A stretch of DNA of 64,000 nucleotides from Neodiprion pinetum (GCF_021155775.2 NC_060238.1:11619551-11683550); one strand, 5' to 3'. Counted from the first letter of the stretch, positions 1 through 11,125 are shown. Notes: generated by a model not told the origin, from the sequence alone. Translations and numbers: made by a program.

Positions 1-63
1 TGAGCTGAATTCGATTCGCGTTAATAATAATAAAAATTGTAATGCGATCAAAATTGATCCCAA

Positions 64-670
64 TATTCAACCGTAAAAATTGGAAACTTTGCGACAAAAA
101 TGGAAGTAGATGGTGGTTCATCGGTTTCATTGATTAGTGAAGCAGATTTCAAAAAATATTTCAGTAACTTAAAGTTGCGTACAACCAAAAGCAAATTGAA
201 TTATTATAGCGGCGAAAAATGCGAACCGATGGGTATGTTGCGCGACGTCGGAATTAATTGCGGCACGATCACGAGCCGAGGAAATTTGTATGTAGCAAGT
301 AAAACGGGAAAAGCACTGATAGATCGTGACTGGTTGTATAAATTAGGCTTGTGGCCGCTAAAAATTGTACAAAATAAAACGAATAAGATCGAAAATACGG
401 AAATAACAAAAGCTATAAAAGACGAAAAAATTTTGCAAGCTAAAGGAAAAGAGATCTTTAGAAAATATAATAACTTATTTTTGCCAGGGCTGGGTACATG
501 TGATAAAGCTAAATTTTGTATAAAAATTAGAGAAAACACTAACCCCGTATATCATAAAGCTCGGAATATACCATTTGCATTGAAGGAAAAAGTTGCAGAA
601 GAAATCGATAGACTGATACGCGAAAAAGTTCTAACACCGATTGAAGTTAGTGACTGGAGTACGCCAATTT
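64..670 (+). pseudogene. pol: gypsy pol, protease and start of reverse transcriptase
   Basis: The longest open frame starts at an ATG at 100, but homologous-looking residues continue upstream of it, so the ATG is internal to pol. The retropepsin active-site region reads V-D-G-G-S-S-V-S-L-I, where the family normally has D-T/S-G, so the catalytic triplet is altered. A linker rich in Lys follows, then the N-terminal RT block with the usual D-W-S-T-P-I at about 651-669. There the frame is cut by the inserted DNA transposon. The cut codons resume at about 2390, in the V-P-T-I-K-P-D-G motif. This is protease/RT of an LTR element with high confidence; it cannot be functional as it stands. Confidence 0.85.
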
Positions 671-924
671 GCTGTGAGCCTCGCTCGTGCCGCCACCTAG
701 CGATTTCAAAAGCTAAACAGCCGGCGTGTTAATTTACATTGGAGGCATACTGATAAATATCCAAATCAGCAAAATATTATCAAATAAGTGATATTTCCAC
801 TGTAACAGTGAAGTGAAAAGTTGAAAATAATAACGAGTTGAAACTCCAGTAGTATGTAGCAATATAATATTAATAAATACACAATGAAAACCACTACCTT
901 TTACGAATAAAGGTTTTTATTATT

Positions 925-1863
925 CTACTTGATAGTTTTTGTTTTATTAGAAAAAATTGGTGGCTGTAAATTTACTAAGACGCAGATAACATGAATAATA
1001 TTATCGATGCAAAGGAACAAATGTTCTGGAATTTTATACAAAATTTGATATGTTTTAAGTCGTTGCATAATTCTTTCTACATGAATTCGAACTCTTGCGA
1101 TGTTGTAAGTCAGATCTGTTTCTTCTTTCGAAAATTCTGATTTTTTTTCCAAAAATGGTGGCATAATAAGAAATACTCGTTTACCACTTGCATCAATGAT
1201 AGACCTGATTTCAGGAAAACCTTCATCTGCTAAAACCACATCACCATCTTCCAATGAATCTACCAAATTCGATTCAGTAGTTAATTGGGAATCACCTTTT
1301 CTACCGCCAGCAACTTTCAATTTGAAACAGATGAACCCAGATGGTGTGATTCCAATCAGTACTTTTGCTGTTAAACCTTTCTTATAATGAGAGTAACAGT
1401 AAATACGGTCGTCAACACTTGACGGAACATCTATCTTGAATTCAGTGCAGTCTATGATAACCCGAGTGTTAAAGTACTGAGGTTTAAAAAATTCCGGCAT
1501 AGTTTTCTGTACGGCAGCTCTACTTGGCCAAAACACTAAATTTGCAGTTGACGAACTCAAATATTGTAAAGTTGAAAAGAATATCTTGGAGATAGTTGAC
1601 CGATGTAAACCAAAGAAAATTGCTATGGCTGAAAATGTCAGTCCAGTTTTTATTTTCACTAAAAAAATTAAATCGATACCAGCAGAACTTACAAAATCTA
1701 CTTGACACTTTTGATCACTTTTTAAAATTACTTCGGCACTGCTTATATCCATAGGTTCACGTCCACTATTATTGACAACATTGTTGGGGTCGTCATTAAC
1801 TTGATTTCCAGTACCACAATTCACTCCGATGTTATGCTTGTGAAGAGTCTTTCTTCGGTTCAT
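925..1863 (-). CDS. DDE_Tnp_4 transposase, main exon
   Basis: This uninterrupted 312-codon frame encodes a DDE-superfamily transposase. An N-terminal helix-turn-helix segment (about residues 65-105, with F-F-G-L-H-R-S-T-I-S) precedes the catalytic fold. The likely triad is Asp in I-I-D-C-T-E-F (about residue 138), Asp in V-V-L-A-D-E-G-F (about 209) and Glu in R-V-R-I-H-V-E-R-I (about 264). The gene runs towards the left end of its transposon, and the THAP exons lie upstream at 1994-2266. The ATG at 1863 follows an AG acceptor-like site and an in-frame TAA, so it is either the real start or a position inside an exon whose link to the THAP part has decayed. No stop interrupts the catalytic part. 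Confidence 0.8.
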   Translation of the reverse strand: MNRRKTLHKHNIGVNCGTGNQVNDDPNNVVNNSGREPMDISSAEVILKSDQKCQVDFVSSAGIDLIFLVKIKTGLTFSAIAIFFGLHRSTISKIFFSTLQYLSSSTANLVFWPSRAAVQKTMPEFFKPQYFNTRVIIDCTEFKIDVPSSVDDRIYCYSHYKKGLTAKVLIGITPSGFICFKLKVAGGRKGDSQLTTESNLVDSLEDGDVVLADEGFPEIRSIIDASGKRVFLIMPPFLEKKSEFSKEETDLTYNIARVRIHVERIMQRLKTYQILYKIPEHLFLCIDNIIHVICVLVNLQPPIFSNKTKTIK

Positions 1864-1993
1864 GAGTCGATTTTACCTATAATTAATAGATACATATGTT
1901 ATTATATAAATATCGATGTATATATTATTCAATTTTATAATTATTTTTTTACTTCTCATACATTTACCTGCTCAAAACAGCTCTTTCATTTAC

Positions 1994-2266
1994 TTGCTTT
2001 GCATGATAAACTGGAGGGCATTACATATTACATGATGAGTTTTTGGAGTCCACTTTGAACCATCAGGACTGTAAAAAACAATAATACTTATGTATTTATA
2101 TAGTGTTTCATGCAGATTATGTTACTTACTTTTTTCTTTTCACAGCAGCAATCCATTTTTGCCTTTGAACTATTTTATGTGATGCAGTTGGAAACTTGTA
2201 AAATATACAATCACTAGTTTCACCGTTATTTTTGCAGTTAACAGCACAACAAGTGTAATTCCACAT
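1994..2266 (-). pseudogene. THAP zinc-finger exons of the transposase
   Basis: Exon 1 (about 2130-2266) starts at an ATG and reads a THAP-like start: C-C-A-V-N-C, then F-Y-K-F-P and a Trp in R-Q-K-W-I-A-A-V. It ends at a consensus donor (GTAAGT at 2124-2129). Exon 2 (about 1994-2069) follows a good acceptor (TTTTTTACAG) and continues with K-W-T-P-K-T-H-H-V-I-C-N. It ends at another donor, GTAAATG. THAP domains bind DNA through a C2CH zinc site; here the position expected to be the last His after V-I-C reads Leu-Gln, so that ligand seems lost. Joining exon 2 to the main exon through the only AG I see gives an immediate stop, so the gene may be broken. Confidence 0.6.
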
Positions 2267-2383
2267 ACCGTCTATTGTTTCTCATACAAAATGCTATCAC
2301 AACACACGCTGGCTCAACTCACTACTCGCCACCCCGCACGCTGCGATCGTTTTGCAGCTCCCCTCCAAGCGGCGGCTCACAGC

Positions 2384-4836
2384 GAACAGTGCCAACAATC
2401 AAGCCTGATGGATCGGTTAAACTATGCGGTGAATATAAAGTTACGATAAATAAACACATATTGATAGACCGACACCCGCTGCCACGGATCGAACATTTGA
2501 TCGCAGATTTACAAGGCGGGGTATTGTTTTCCAAAATTGACTTAAAAGAAGCATATGCACAGGTATTAGTAAGCGATGATTCAAAAAAATATTTAACATT
2601 GAGTACACATAAAGGTTTATACATGCAAAATAAATTACCTTACGGTATAGCCTCAGCACCGGGATTTTTCCAAAAACAAATGGAACAGATTTTTCAGGGG
2701 ATGACGAAGGTTAGTGTTTTCTTAAACGACATCATTATAAAAGGTAAAACGTGGGAACAGATAATAAAAAATACTGAAGAGGTTCTAGATAAATTATCCG
2801 AATGTGGTCTGAAGTTAAAAGAATCGAAATGTCATTTATTCTGTGGAAAGATACAATATCTGGGAGTAAAAATCGATGAATACGGCGTACATAAAATGGA
2901 AGAAAAAATACAAGCGATAAACAAGGCACCGATGCCGAAAAACCAAAAAGAACTGCAAGCGTTCTTAGGAACAATCAATTATTACGAAAAATTTATCGAA
3001 GATCGAGCAACTAAATTCCAACTACTGTATGCATGTTCAAATAAAAATGAATTTCTGTGGACGGAAGCATGTCAGAGAGCGTTCGAGGGAGCAAAAAATG
3101 AACTAAAATCGGCAAAAGCACTTATAAACTTTGATCCAGAAAAAGAATTAGTTTCAACGTGTGATGCGTCGGATTATGGGCTCTCGGCGATTCTCTCACA
3201 TGCTACACCGGAAGGTGACTGCCCAATTGCATTTGCTTCAAAGTCATTGTCAAACAGTAAACGTAATTATGCAACCATAGATGAAGAGGCTCGAGCTATT
3301 ATTTTTGGAATAACGGAATTCTATGATTATCTCTACGGAAGGAAATTTGTAATGTGAACCGATCACCAACGGTTGGTACGAATCTTTGGAGAGAAAAAAG
3401 GCATTTCAATCATGGCGGCACGTAGATTACAAAGGTACGCAGATTTTTTAAAAGCTTTCCAGTATAAAATCAAGTATATCAAATCGAAAGACAATAGCGC
3501 AGACGGATTATCGAGACTACCGTCGCCCAAGGGCGAAAAAGAGAGAAAAGAAAATGAGACGGATGAATATTCGTATTTAAACTTTGTGGAACAGGAATCT
3601 TTTTCGTGCCCCAATCATAAGATTATTGTGGAAGAAACGAAAAAAGATAAAATATTAGCGAGGGTAATGTTATTCCAAAAAAACGGATGGCCAAATAAAA
3701 AAACGTTGGAAGATGATTCCAAAAACTTATATACGAAAAAAGAAGAGTTAACTATAGAACAGGATTGTATCATGTGGGGATACCGCATGGTTATTCCAGT
3801 GAAACTAAAAAATTGAGTATTAAAAGAGTTGCATGCCTCGCATGCAGGCATTGTAAAAATGAAAATGATAGCACGATCGTTTTTTTCGACGATCGACAAA
3901 GAGATCGAGGAAGTAGAAAGAACCTGTAAAGAATGTATCGAAGTAGAAGACAATCCGAGGAAAAGTGAGTTAAATCCGTGGAAATGGCCGGAAAAACCTT
4001 GGCAAAGAATCCATACAGACTTTATAGGCTGATACAAAGGCCATAATTTCCTATTGTTAATTGACGCGGAAAGTGAATGGCCGGAAGTATTCTTAATGAA
4101 ATCAACAACGGCTGCAAAAACCATTGAAATATTCCAACAAGTCTTCTCGCGATTCGGGTTTCCATTGCAAGTCGTGAGCGACAATAGTACTCAATACACT
4201 AGCCAAGAATTCAAGGTTTTTTTGAAAAAGCTGGGGATCAAACAGACATTTTCGGCGGTTAATCATCCGGCATCGAATGAGCCAGCAGAGAACTTCGTAA
4301 AAACGTTCAAGCGGAAGTTAAAGATCATGCTAAAAGAAGGAAAATCCGTGCAGTCAGCTATCGATAATATTTTATTCGACTACAGAGCGACAAAACAATG
4401 CATGACAGGGGAAAGCCCAGCGAAGCTGATGTTCGACCGTGAAATACGAACGAAATTTGATTTATTGCGTCCCGATATACAAATTGAACAGGACTTCGAA
4501 AAAGAAAGGCAAGTTCAAAACTCACGAGGACGGAGAAGGGTAACCTTTGAGGAAGGAGAGAAAGCATGGGCTAAAAGTTTCAACGTCAACACACCCACAT
4601 GGCTTCCCGCGGTGATCGAAAAAAAATTAGGTCCAGTGACGTACGTAATTGAATTTAACTCGGGGTCAACCGCTAAGAGGCACATAGATCAACTGAAAAA
4701 GTTGATAGGAAAGAAACACCGGGGAACGAACATATCATCAGACGGGGAGAGAGGAAGGGCCAGCGAGCAAAGACCAAGATTACGAAGGTCACCTCGAATC
4801 CGAATGCAAGAAAATAAGCGAACATTGGCCAAGTAG
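2384..4836 (+). pseudogene. pol: gypsy pol, reverse transcriptase to integrase
   Basis: One reading frame, broken by three TGA stops (3355, 3814, 4030), encodes the rest of pol. RT covers about 2390-3010; its catalytic box reads F-L-N-D-I-I-I-K where the family has Y/F-x-D-D, so one catalytic Asp is replaced by Asn. RNase H follows (S-T-C-D-A-S-D-Y-G, about 3160). The integrase has an H-x2-H and C-K-E-C zinc motif (about 3828-3940) and a core with Asp in H-T-D-F-I-G, Asp in V-V-S-D-N-S-T and Glu in E-P-A-E-N-F. A basic tail ends at 4836, 21 bp before the LTR. The stops split RNase H, the region before the zinc motif and the integrase core. Confidence 0.9.
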
Positions 4837-4857
4837 CCAAAATTTAGTAGAAGGGAG

Positions 4858-5072
4858 TGTAATGTATGTACGACGTGTGCGTATTGTACCGCAGAGATTA
4901 GGGATGTATATACGGGCACGCGTTATACCTATATACGTAGAGATGTATATGTACGAGAGTGAGTTGGAGAAGAGACTACGAGAGCCGATGAGTGTGGTAG
5001 TCAGTCAGTTGGAATAAAGTTGTCTTCTTGTAAACCTGTGTATTGATTCCTCTCTCCGATCCAAGATATCAC
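4858..5072 (+). repeat. 3' LTR of the gypsy element
   Basis: The LTR starts with TGTAATGTATG directly after the purine-rich tract AGAAGGGAG. It contains an AATAAA signal at about 5013-5018 and a short U5-like tail ending in TATCACA. The 5' LTR is outside the window, so the right boundary is uncertain. A CGTTACA at 7728-7734 would also match the TGTAATG start as an inverted terminus, which would make a very long LTR; I consider that less likely. Confidence 0.6.
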
Positions 5073-6243
5073 AGAGAACCCGTTGTAGAACCCCTGGCTA
5101 GGCTCAGGTACTCACACGAACTGGTAGAGTAGCGGTATTCAAGGCAGCTAACAATAATTACAGAATTGAAGAAAATAATGAAATTAAGAATAAATTCAAG
5201 TCAGGAAAAATAAACAGGTCAATGGATCATATATTGTCGGGAAGGTTACATGGTTGAGACAGGCAAATGAAATGGTACCGACAGCGGTAGTTAATAAAAT
5301 AAATGATCGCTGTTCACAAAAATATCGGTAGAATAGCAGTAAACGGTAGCTTTAACACGAGAGACGGTAGCTAATAGAGAAAAATAGACGTAGGTCGAAA
5401 GAGGCGATATAATGCAAGATTTGACTTAAAACTACACGTCACTGGGCGACGTGATCTTACCCAAGTTGCAAATGACGCTACGAAAATTATTATTCTGTCA
5501 TTTAGAAACGAGAGAACTTTATTGCAATTGGAAGAAAACGAGGTAACGATAGTTCGGTAGATAATACGACGAATTTACCATAGACTATAACCAGTACGAG
5601 AGATTGATATTCATTAACAATTTACAAAATCGGTAGCGTAAACGATCGACTAGATAACTTTCGGTGAAATTATTCATGAACGATAGAATCAATAATTTAT
5701 AATGAATACGGACCTGGGGAATTGAACAATGAATTCCTGAACATAACTTTCGAGAGAAGACAAAATACAAAATTATGAGAGAGTGAGAATTTCGGAGAGT
5801 TCACAAAATAAAGAAATACACTAAATACACCGCAGTACAAAAGAATCAAGAATAATACGCAGAACTTAACTTTATAAGATACGGAGAAAAGAATAACAGG
5901 CAAAAATAATATAAAATTGCCAATAGCAATAGAAAAGAGGTGAGGTAATATTTAGAGGCTGATGCTACGCTCGGTTGTACTCCGAGGAACTCGATATACG
6001 ATACAATAGGCACAAAAATAAATAAAAATATAATAAGCAATAACAGAAATAAAATATAGGGCACGCTACTATTACAAAAAAGTATAGAATGAAACTTAAA
6101 GCCAATAGGGCTCAAAATACGATAGAAAATACAGAAGCGGGCTAATAGGAATTCACAAATAATCAGAAAAGTCATAAATACAAAAGAAATAATTTTTCGG
6201 CAGTTACGATGTCGCTTAGACACGAAAATAATCAATTACTGAA

Positions 6244-6302
6244 ATCATGTAGTCGCACGGCGGCTTACTGCAACTCTTAGCCGTGGACCATGATTCACAC
6301 AA
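6244..6302 (+). repeat. hairpin repeat, copy 1
   Basis: Outer stem ATCATG/CATGAT, then GTC/GAC, then inner stem CACGGC/GCCGTG around an 18-base loop. It is followed by TCACACAA. Same layout as copies 2 and 3. Confidence 0.7.
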
Positions 6303-6357
6303 AACTGGCATCGCACGATGCAACCAAGAAACGATAAATACAATATTAATGACCGAA

Positions 6358-6416
6358 ATCATGCAGTCACACGGCGGCTTCCTGCAACTTTAAGCCGTGG
6401 ACCATGATTCACACAA
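6358..6416 (+). repeat. hairpin repeat, copy 2
   Basis: Outer stem ATCATG/CATGAT, GTC/GAC, inner stem CACGGC/GCCGTG, loop differing from copy 1 at several bases, then TCACACAA. Confidence 0.7.
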
Positions 6417-7103
6417 AGTCGATGAATACCATAAGAAAGAATAGAAATTATGAGCAACTTTGTAACAATACAATACAGAGGCAGAAGCCTTACCTTGGTC
6501 GGTGACTTCAGGCACACAACACTGAGTCTAATTTGAAATAAAACTTATGATATTAAACAAGGGAAGACAGGAAGGACGAAAAGGACTTGAATTTATAGGA
6601 AGAATCTAGCGGTAGAGCAAAACGATAGCAAGATAGAAATGGTAGCGGTAGAGGAAGAAGGATCGAGAGCTTATATAAGGAGGATTCGAAAATTCTTGCT
6701 GTCGCTCAGCAGGTCAAGCGTAGAGTAGAAGGAGGTCGGAGTTCGGCTCGCCGATCTCGCGGCTGTCGTGAGGTGATTCTTCTTCCCTTTGATTGATCGG
6801 TTGACCCCCACCGCAAATAGGCCATCCCCCTGTGGCGAATATTGGTTACGGCGTGGTCATGCGTTTTCGAAGATTACCGCTAGGTGTGGCGTAATGTGCT
6901 GCTCGTGATTTCGTCATTGACACCAACTCGTACAATTTAATAGCTGCTTCAGTTTACTGTCCAGGTTGCCTATCATCGGGGGCTTCTTTGACAGAGGCAT
7001 ACACAGGGTGCCTCTCGTTTAGAATTACCGACTGGAGAGTGACACCTTACTGTTCACTTCCACCGGCTTTTGTACAGGCAGTAGCCGGCTGCCTATACCC
7101 GAA

Positions 7104-7151
7104 GTCGTGCAGTCAGACGGTCGGCCAAACCGTGGACCACGACCCACACAA
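7104..7151 (+). repeat. hairpin repeat, copy 3
   Basis: Outer stem GTCGTG/CACGAC (both strands changed relative to copies 1 and 2), GTC/GAC kept, inner stem ACGGT/ACCGT with a shorter loop, then CCACACAA. Confidence 0.7.
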
Positions 7152-7734
7152 TTAGTCCTTGCCGACGGGAAGGCTGCGTCGATCCTCGGAACGATGGCTT
7201 TATCAATCTGGACGTGGTGGTTTGGGTTCGGTCTGGCACCAGGCCGGTAAGTCGGAAGATGGCAGGCTACGGTCTGCCCTTCACGCCATCCTCACGGCAT
7301 CCGATAGAGCGGGCGGCTGGTTCCTCCTTGAGGAGCTTGTGCCCTTGTGCCCTCGGCCGCCGGGAGGATTTTTATCTCCTTGTTCACTGGCAGGCGAGGC
7401 GATACGGAAGGTCCGGGTGGATGCTACCCCGGTAGCAAGAGAAGTGCACCAAGGTAGCCAGTATAGTCTGATTAGACTGTCGGTAGGCGAAGTCGTCGAG
7501 AGCTGGAAACGGTAGATGTTGTTCCTTCGGTGGTCGGGGGCGTTGTCGTCCAAGTACCTTATTAGCGTGCGCCGGAGCGCGAAATACAGAATTTACAAAG
7601 AAAGAATTAGTTAAAAGTAGTTATTGCCTATTTTGTATCGAGTTCGGTTGGAGTACCTTGCTGAGGACGCGTAAACTGGAAATAATAACGGTTGTGTGCC
7701 CTTGTGACGGGCGACTCTGAAACGCCACGTTACA

Positions 7735-8537
7735 ATACATAGTATGTATTGTATAGTATATATTATAGTATATGTATAGTATATATACTGACATACATAG
7801 TATATATACGGATATACATAGTATACATATACATAGTATATATTAGACTGCCTCAGAAAAAAAAACTACGAGAAATCTAATTCTGAAGGTTGGAGGAAGA
7901 TAATAATTTTTCTATACAACGAACGGAACTCTACATAGTAGCGCTTGACAGTTTACATGTTTTCTTCGAATCGCCTTGTCGGAGAAATTTTTTAATCGCA
8001 CGATCTTCGAGTGATCCAACATTGCGTAAAACGTAGTTTTTCGCTTTTTAGAAAAATGGGTACCTAGGATAAACTCCCAGCTTCCTTGACTGGGTCACAT
8101 TAAAATGTTGAATAATATTGGTTGAATACTTTCGAAGAAACATATAAACTGTCAAGCGCTACTATATAGAGTTCCGTTCGTTGTATAGAAAAATTATAAT
8201 TTCTCTCCGAACGTCAGAATTGGATTTCTTATGTGTTAATCAAATGGGAATTACAAAATCTCGATGTGGCACCTCCTAATAAAATCGGACGGTGATTTCC
8301 TTTCACAAGGTCTGATATTATGTTGTTAACTATGATTTCATGAAGCTGGAGATCAAAAAAAAATATTTTTTTATTTTGAGGCAGTCTATTCTACATATAC
8401 TATATATATACTATGTATATCCGTATATATATTATATACGTCAGTATATATACTACATATATACTATAATATATACTACATATACACTATGTATGTATAC
8501 AATGTATACTATACATATACTATGTATATCCGCGACA
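7735..8537. repeat. TA-rich outer palindrome around a MITE
   Basis: The TA-rich stretch at 7735-7843 (for example GTATATATACTGACATAC) is matched in inverted order at 8389-8537 (GTATATAATATATACGTCAG-like words). Together with the inner element the whole 0.8 kb is one long imperfect palindrome. Confidence 0.65.
7846..8386. mobile_element. palindromic MITE with TA duplication
   Basis: The ends are GACTGCCTCA and its exact complement TGAGGCAGTC, flanked on both sides by TA (7844-7845 and 8387-8388). Inner arms of more than 100 bp also pair, for example the CTATACAACGAACGGAACTC region near 7911 with its complement near 8166. No protein is encoded. Size (541 bp), TA duplication and long arms suggest a non-autonomous Tc1/mariner-type element; no matching transposase is seen nearby. 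Confidence 0.7.
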
Positions 8538-8541
8538 TATA

Positions 8542-9156
8542 CAGGGTGTCCCTAAATTGCCTCCCACGGACTAGCCAGCATGATACCTCGTTAAAATCCA
8601 ACCGAGAATTTCTTTTCCGGAAGCTCGTCCGACGCATAGTTTTTGAATTATAAGCGATAGCGCTAGGCCAATCAGAGTGCACCATTTCATCTAGATTTGC
8701 CGCCAAGGAAATTGCTGTTTTGTTCGTCTAGGTGAATTATTATTATTTGTTTACGAATTAAATATCGGCACCTCCCCTCTCTCGCTGCTGTACCCCTTTT
8801 CGGGCACTGACCTCGGTATTGTTGCCGCGGCACACGCTGCCGGCCGCACATCCATGGGTGCACTCTTGTGTGTGTAAACAGAAGCGCATCCTCAAGAATA
8901 AGGGATACAGCAGCGAGAGAGGGGAGGTGCCGATATTTAATTCGTAAACAAATAATAATAATTCACCTAGACGAACAAAACAGCAATTTCCTTGGCGGCA
9001 AATCTAGATGGAATGGTGCACTCTGATTGGCCTAGCGCTATCGCTTATAATTCAAAAACTATGCGTCGGACGAGCTTCCGGAAAAGAAATTCTCGGTTGG
9101 ATTTTAACGAGGTATCATGCTGGCTAGTCCGTGGGAGGCAATTTAGGGACACCCTG
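8542..9156. mobile_element. palindromic MITE with ~250 bp arms
   Basis: Two arms of about 251 bp (8542-8792 and 8906-9156) are almost perfect reverse complements; I see a single substitution in the part I compared (GATGAAATGG against GATGGAATGG). The ends are CAGGGTGTCCC and GGGACACCCTG, flanked by TATA on both sides (8538-8541, 9157-9160), giving a 4 bp TATA or 2 bp TA duplication. The 113 bp loop is GC-rich. The short open frames in the arms are by-products of the palindrome. Near-identity of the arms suggests a fairly recent insertion. Confidence 0.8.
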
Positions 9157-9573
9157 TATAAAATGCTTGCATATTATGTAGAATGTAACTCGTTCGACTT
9201 TTAGAATCGCGATATCTCAGAAATGATAATTCTTAGCAAAAAAAGTATAAAGACCATTTTTGTGGATAATTTTATGTTCTACAATTTTGGTTGAAACTAT
9301 TTTTTTGATAAAATCTACCGTTAATGAGAAAAATCGTAAAGACCGAAAATTTTGACCTTTGACCTTGAATAACTTTCTCAGCACACATGGTATCGATGGG
9401 AACTTTTTAATTTTTCTTTATAATAGTAAACCCAAGGTCTCTACCAAAATTCAGCTTTGTCGGAATTATTGTGTTTCGATCACTATTTTTATGTCTAAAT
9501 TGACCGGACTATCAACATTTCGGCGATACTGCAGTTTGCCACACACGTCTATTGTATGACCTGTTCTTTCACA
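9157..9573. other. non-coding, no recognised feature
   Basis: AT-rich sequence between the MITE and the gag pseudogene. It contains degenerate repeats of words such as AAATCGTAAAGACC but nothing I can name. Confidence 0.5.
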
Positions 9574-11080
9574 CTACCTGCAAGATGGTAAACTCCCATG
9601 AGTGAAGTTGCTTTCCCGTTCATTGTTCTGGCTATTTTGAGGAAGGTTTTGTATCGGAATTTCACGCCTATTTTCAAATCTATTATTGTCATTGTTTCCG
9701 TTTAGGAGTTGGTTTTCCCGTTTAAAACGACAATTTATTGTGTTAGGATTATTTCGCCCACATATACGGCATTTCAGTGATACTAGAAAATTAGTTTGTA
9801 GCGCTCTTTCTCTTATTTTTTTCGTATCAAATCGTTTACCCAAATCTATAGCTCCGTCAAATGCCTCAGAAAGGGAAGTATATCCCTTCAAATATAGCCC
9901 TGTGCTAAATTCTGTTGGCAGACCCTCTATGAAGCTTTTTAATGTTTCAGATTCCATGGATTTCTCAGTTTCCTCATCTATGCCACCGTTTGTACGTCGT
10001 TCACATTCGAGAATTGAACTTTTGAGATCTTTGATTCGGCCAACGTATTCCATGATATGATTACTCGGTCCCTTGAATATTCCAGCCAGTTCTCCGCGGT
10101 AGAAATTCACTGATCGAGAAGGTGTGACAACTGTCGATAATTTGTCTAGAAACGATTCGAGCGTGTCAAAGGTTTGATCCTCTACTACAATGTACGCTTT
10201 ATCTTTTGGCTTTGCTTTAATGCTCCTAACCAACTGTTTTTCTAACCTGGGTACAATCACACCTTTTGCTCATCTACATGCACGGACAAACTGTGAGAAA
10301 GCTACATTTTCTTCGTCAAAAGATGGTACTCCTGTCAAAATTGCACCCATCGGAATTGATTGTTCTGCCGTAATAGGTTCTATATCATTTTGCGGATGTT
10401 CCATTGCACATTGACTGTTTTTAATATTTCCTTCAAATTTGCTAATTCTTTCTTTATACTGAAATCTGAATTTGGAACGCTTTCTTCGGGTTTTATTGAT
10501 TTTACTTCTAGTTTCGCAATTTCGCATTTTTCCTCCTTTTGTAAATCTTCTAATAATTCTTGCATTTCCGTTTTCTTCCTTTGGTATTCCTTTTTCCGCT
10601 CAGCTAATAGCAACATTTGAGAATTGATAGTTTTCCGTTTTAATTTTCTATTTTTAAGTTCTTCGATTTGTTTCTGGATTTCAGCCTGTTCTCTTGAAAA
10701 TTCTTTTTCGCATTCCTCTAATAACATCTGAGGATCTTCAACTGTTTCCAAATCTTGAATGGGATTGCGACGATGCGAATTATCGTTTGAGTCTATTTGC
10801 ATATTTGTTGCTTCTTCTCTTGATTCGGGAGTATGAGACAACGTTTTATTGGTATTTATGACCGTCACTTTGGTTTTTTCGGACACTGTTTCTATCCTAA
10901 TTTCTGATTCTGTTTGTTTATCTAATGATTTTTGATTTATCCACGTTTCCTCTAATTGTCTTTGTGCTTAAACGCGATCTGCACGTTCTTTATCTGATTG
11001 TTTTTGTATTTCTAATTTTTTGGCTAAAACTTCTCGTTCTAATTTTTCTCGCAGTTCATTCTCTCGTTTCTCTCGTTTCT
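9574..11080 (-). pseudogene. gag: gypsy-type gag pseudogene
   Basis: A gag polyprotein in pieces. The N-terminal part (about 10400-11080) is a long charged coiled coil rich in Glu, Lys and Gln. A P-S-F-D-E-E-N-V-A-F-S-Q-F block leads into the capsid-like part (9574-10260) with I-V-P-R-L-E-K-Q-L-V and I-E-G-L-P-T-E-F. A nucleocapsid-like motif C-R-I-C-G-R-N-N-P-N-T-I-N-C has lost the His of a CCHC knuckle. Lesions: an in-frame TGA at 10270, exactly where V-R-A-C-R continues into the next block; a TAA near 10970; and a frame change between 10380 and 10527. No pol follows downstream (left), so only gag remains. Family identity beyond LTR-retrotransposon gag is not certain. Confidence 0.7.
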
Positions 11081-11125
11081 TCGATCAGCACCGCTGTTAC
11101 CACTATTATGGGCTGGGTTGGCTGA

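Larger units (their letters stand above)
671..2383 (-). mobile_element. THAP/DDE_Tnp_4 DNA transposon inserted in gypsy pol
   Basis: The gypsy frame stops matching at about 670 and resumes at about 2384. The segment between carries a DDE_Tnp_4-type transposase and THAP exons on the minus strand. Its ends form a 10 bp perfect inverted repeat, GCTGTGAGCC at 671-680 and its complement at 2374-2383, followed inward by weaker similarity. I could not fix the target duplication: the flanks do not show a clean 2 or 3 bp repeat outside the inverted repeat, so the ends may be off by a few bases. THAP plus DDE_Tnp_4 fits the ISL2EU/Harbinger-like group (established association). Confidence 0.75.
1..5072 (+). 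mobile_element. Ty3/gypsy LTR retrotransposon, left end outside the window
   Basis: A pol region in the order protease, reverse transcriptase, RNase H, integrase is followed by a purine-rich stretch and a TG-initiated LTR, which is the Ty3/gypsy order. The 5' LTR, gag and the first part of protease lie left of the window. The element is dead: it has in-frame stops, a frameshift near position 75, and a second transposon (671-2383) splitting the start of the reverse transcriptase. The LTR end at 5072 (TATCACA) is my best guess, because the partner LTR is not visible for comparison. Confidence 0.85.
5073..7734. other. unassigned non-coding DNA
   Basis: No frame here has a recognisable protein, and the ORFs up to 129 codons look random. 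The left half is AT-rich with many scattered GGTAGC-like words. The right half (about 6700-7560) is GC-richer. A TATATAAG box lies at about 6673-6681 and could be a promoter, without other support. Three related hairpins (listed separately) occur at 6244, 6358 and 7104. It may be the remains of an LTR or leader of an unidentified retroelement. Confidence 0.5.

Noticed and set aside
4858..7734. One very long 3' LTR from TGTAATG to CGTTACA
   Set aside because: The termini match imperfectly and the 5' LTR is outside the window. A short LTR with a normal U5 length fits better.
8509..9204. Two similar 65-70 codon frames, one on each strand
   Set aside because: They are the two arms of a palindromic MITE read in opposite directions, not genes.
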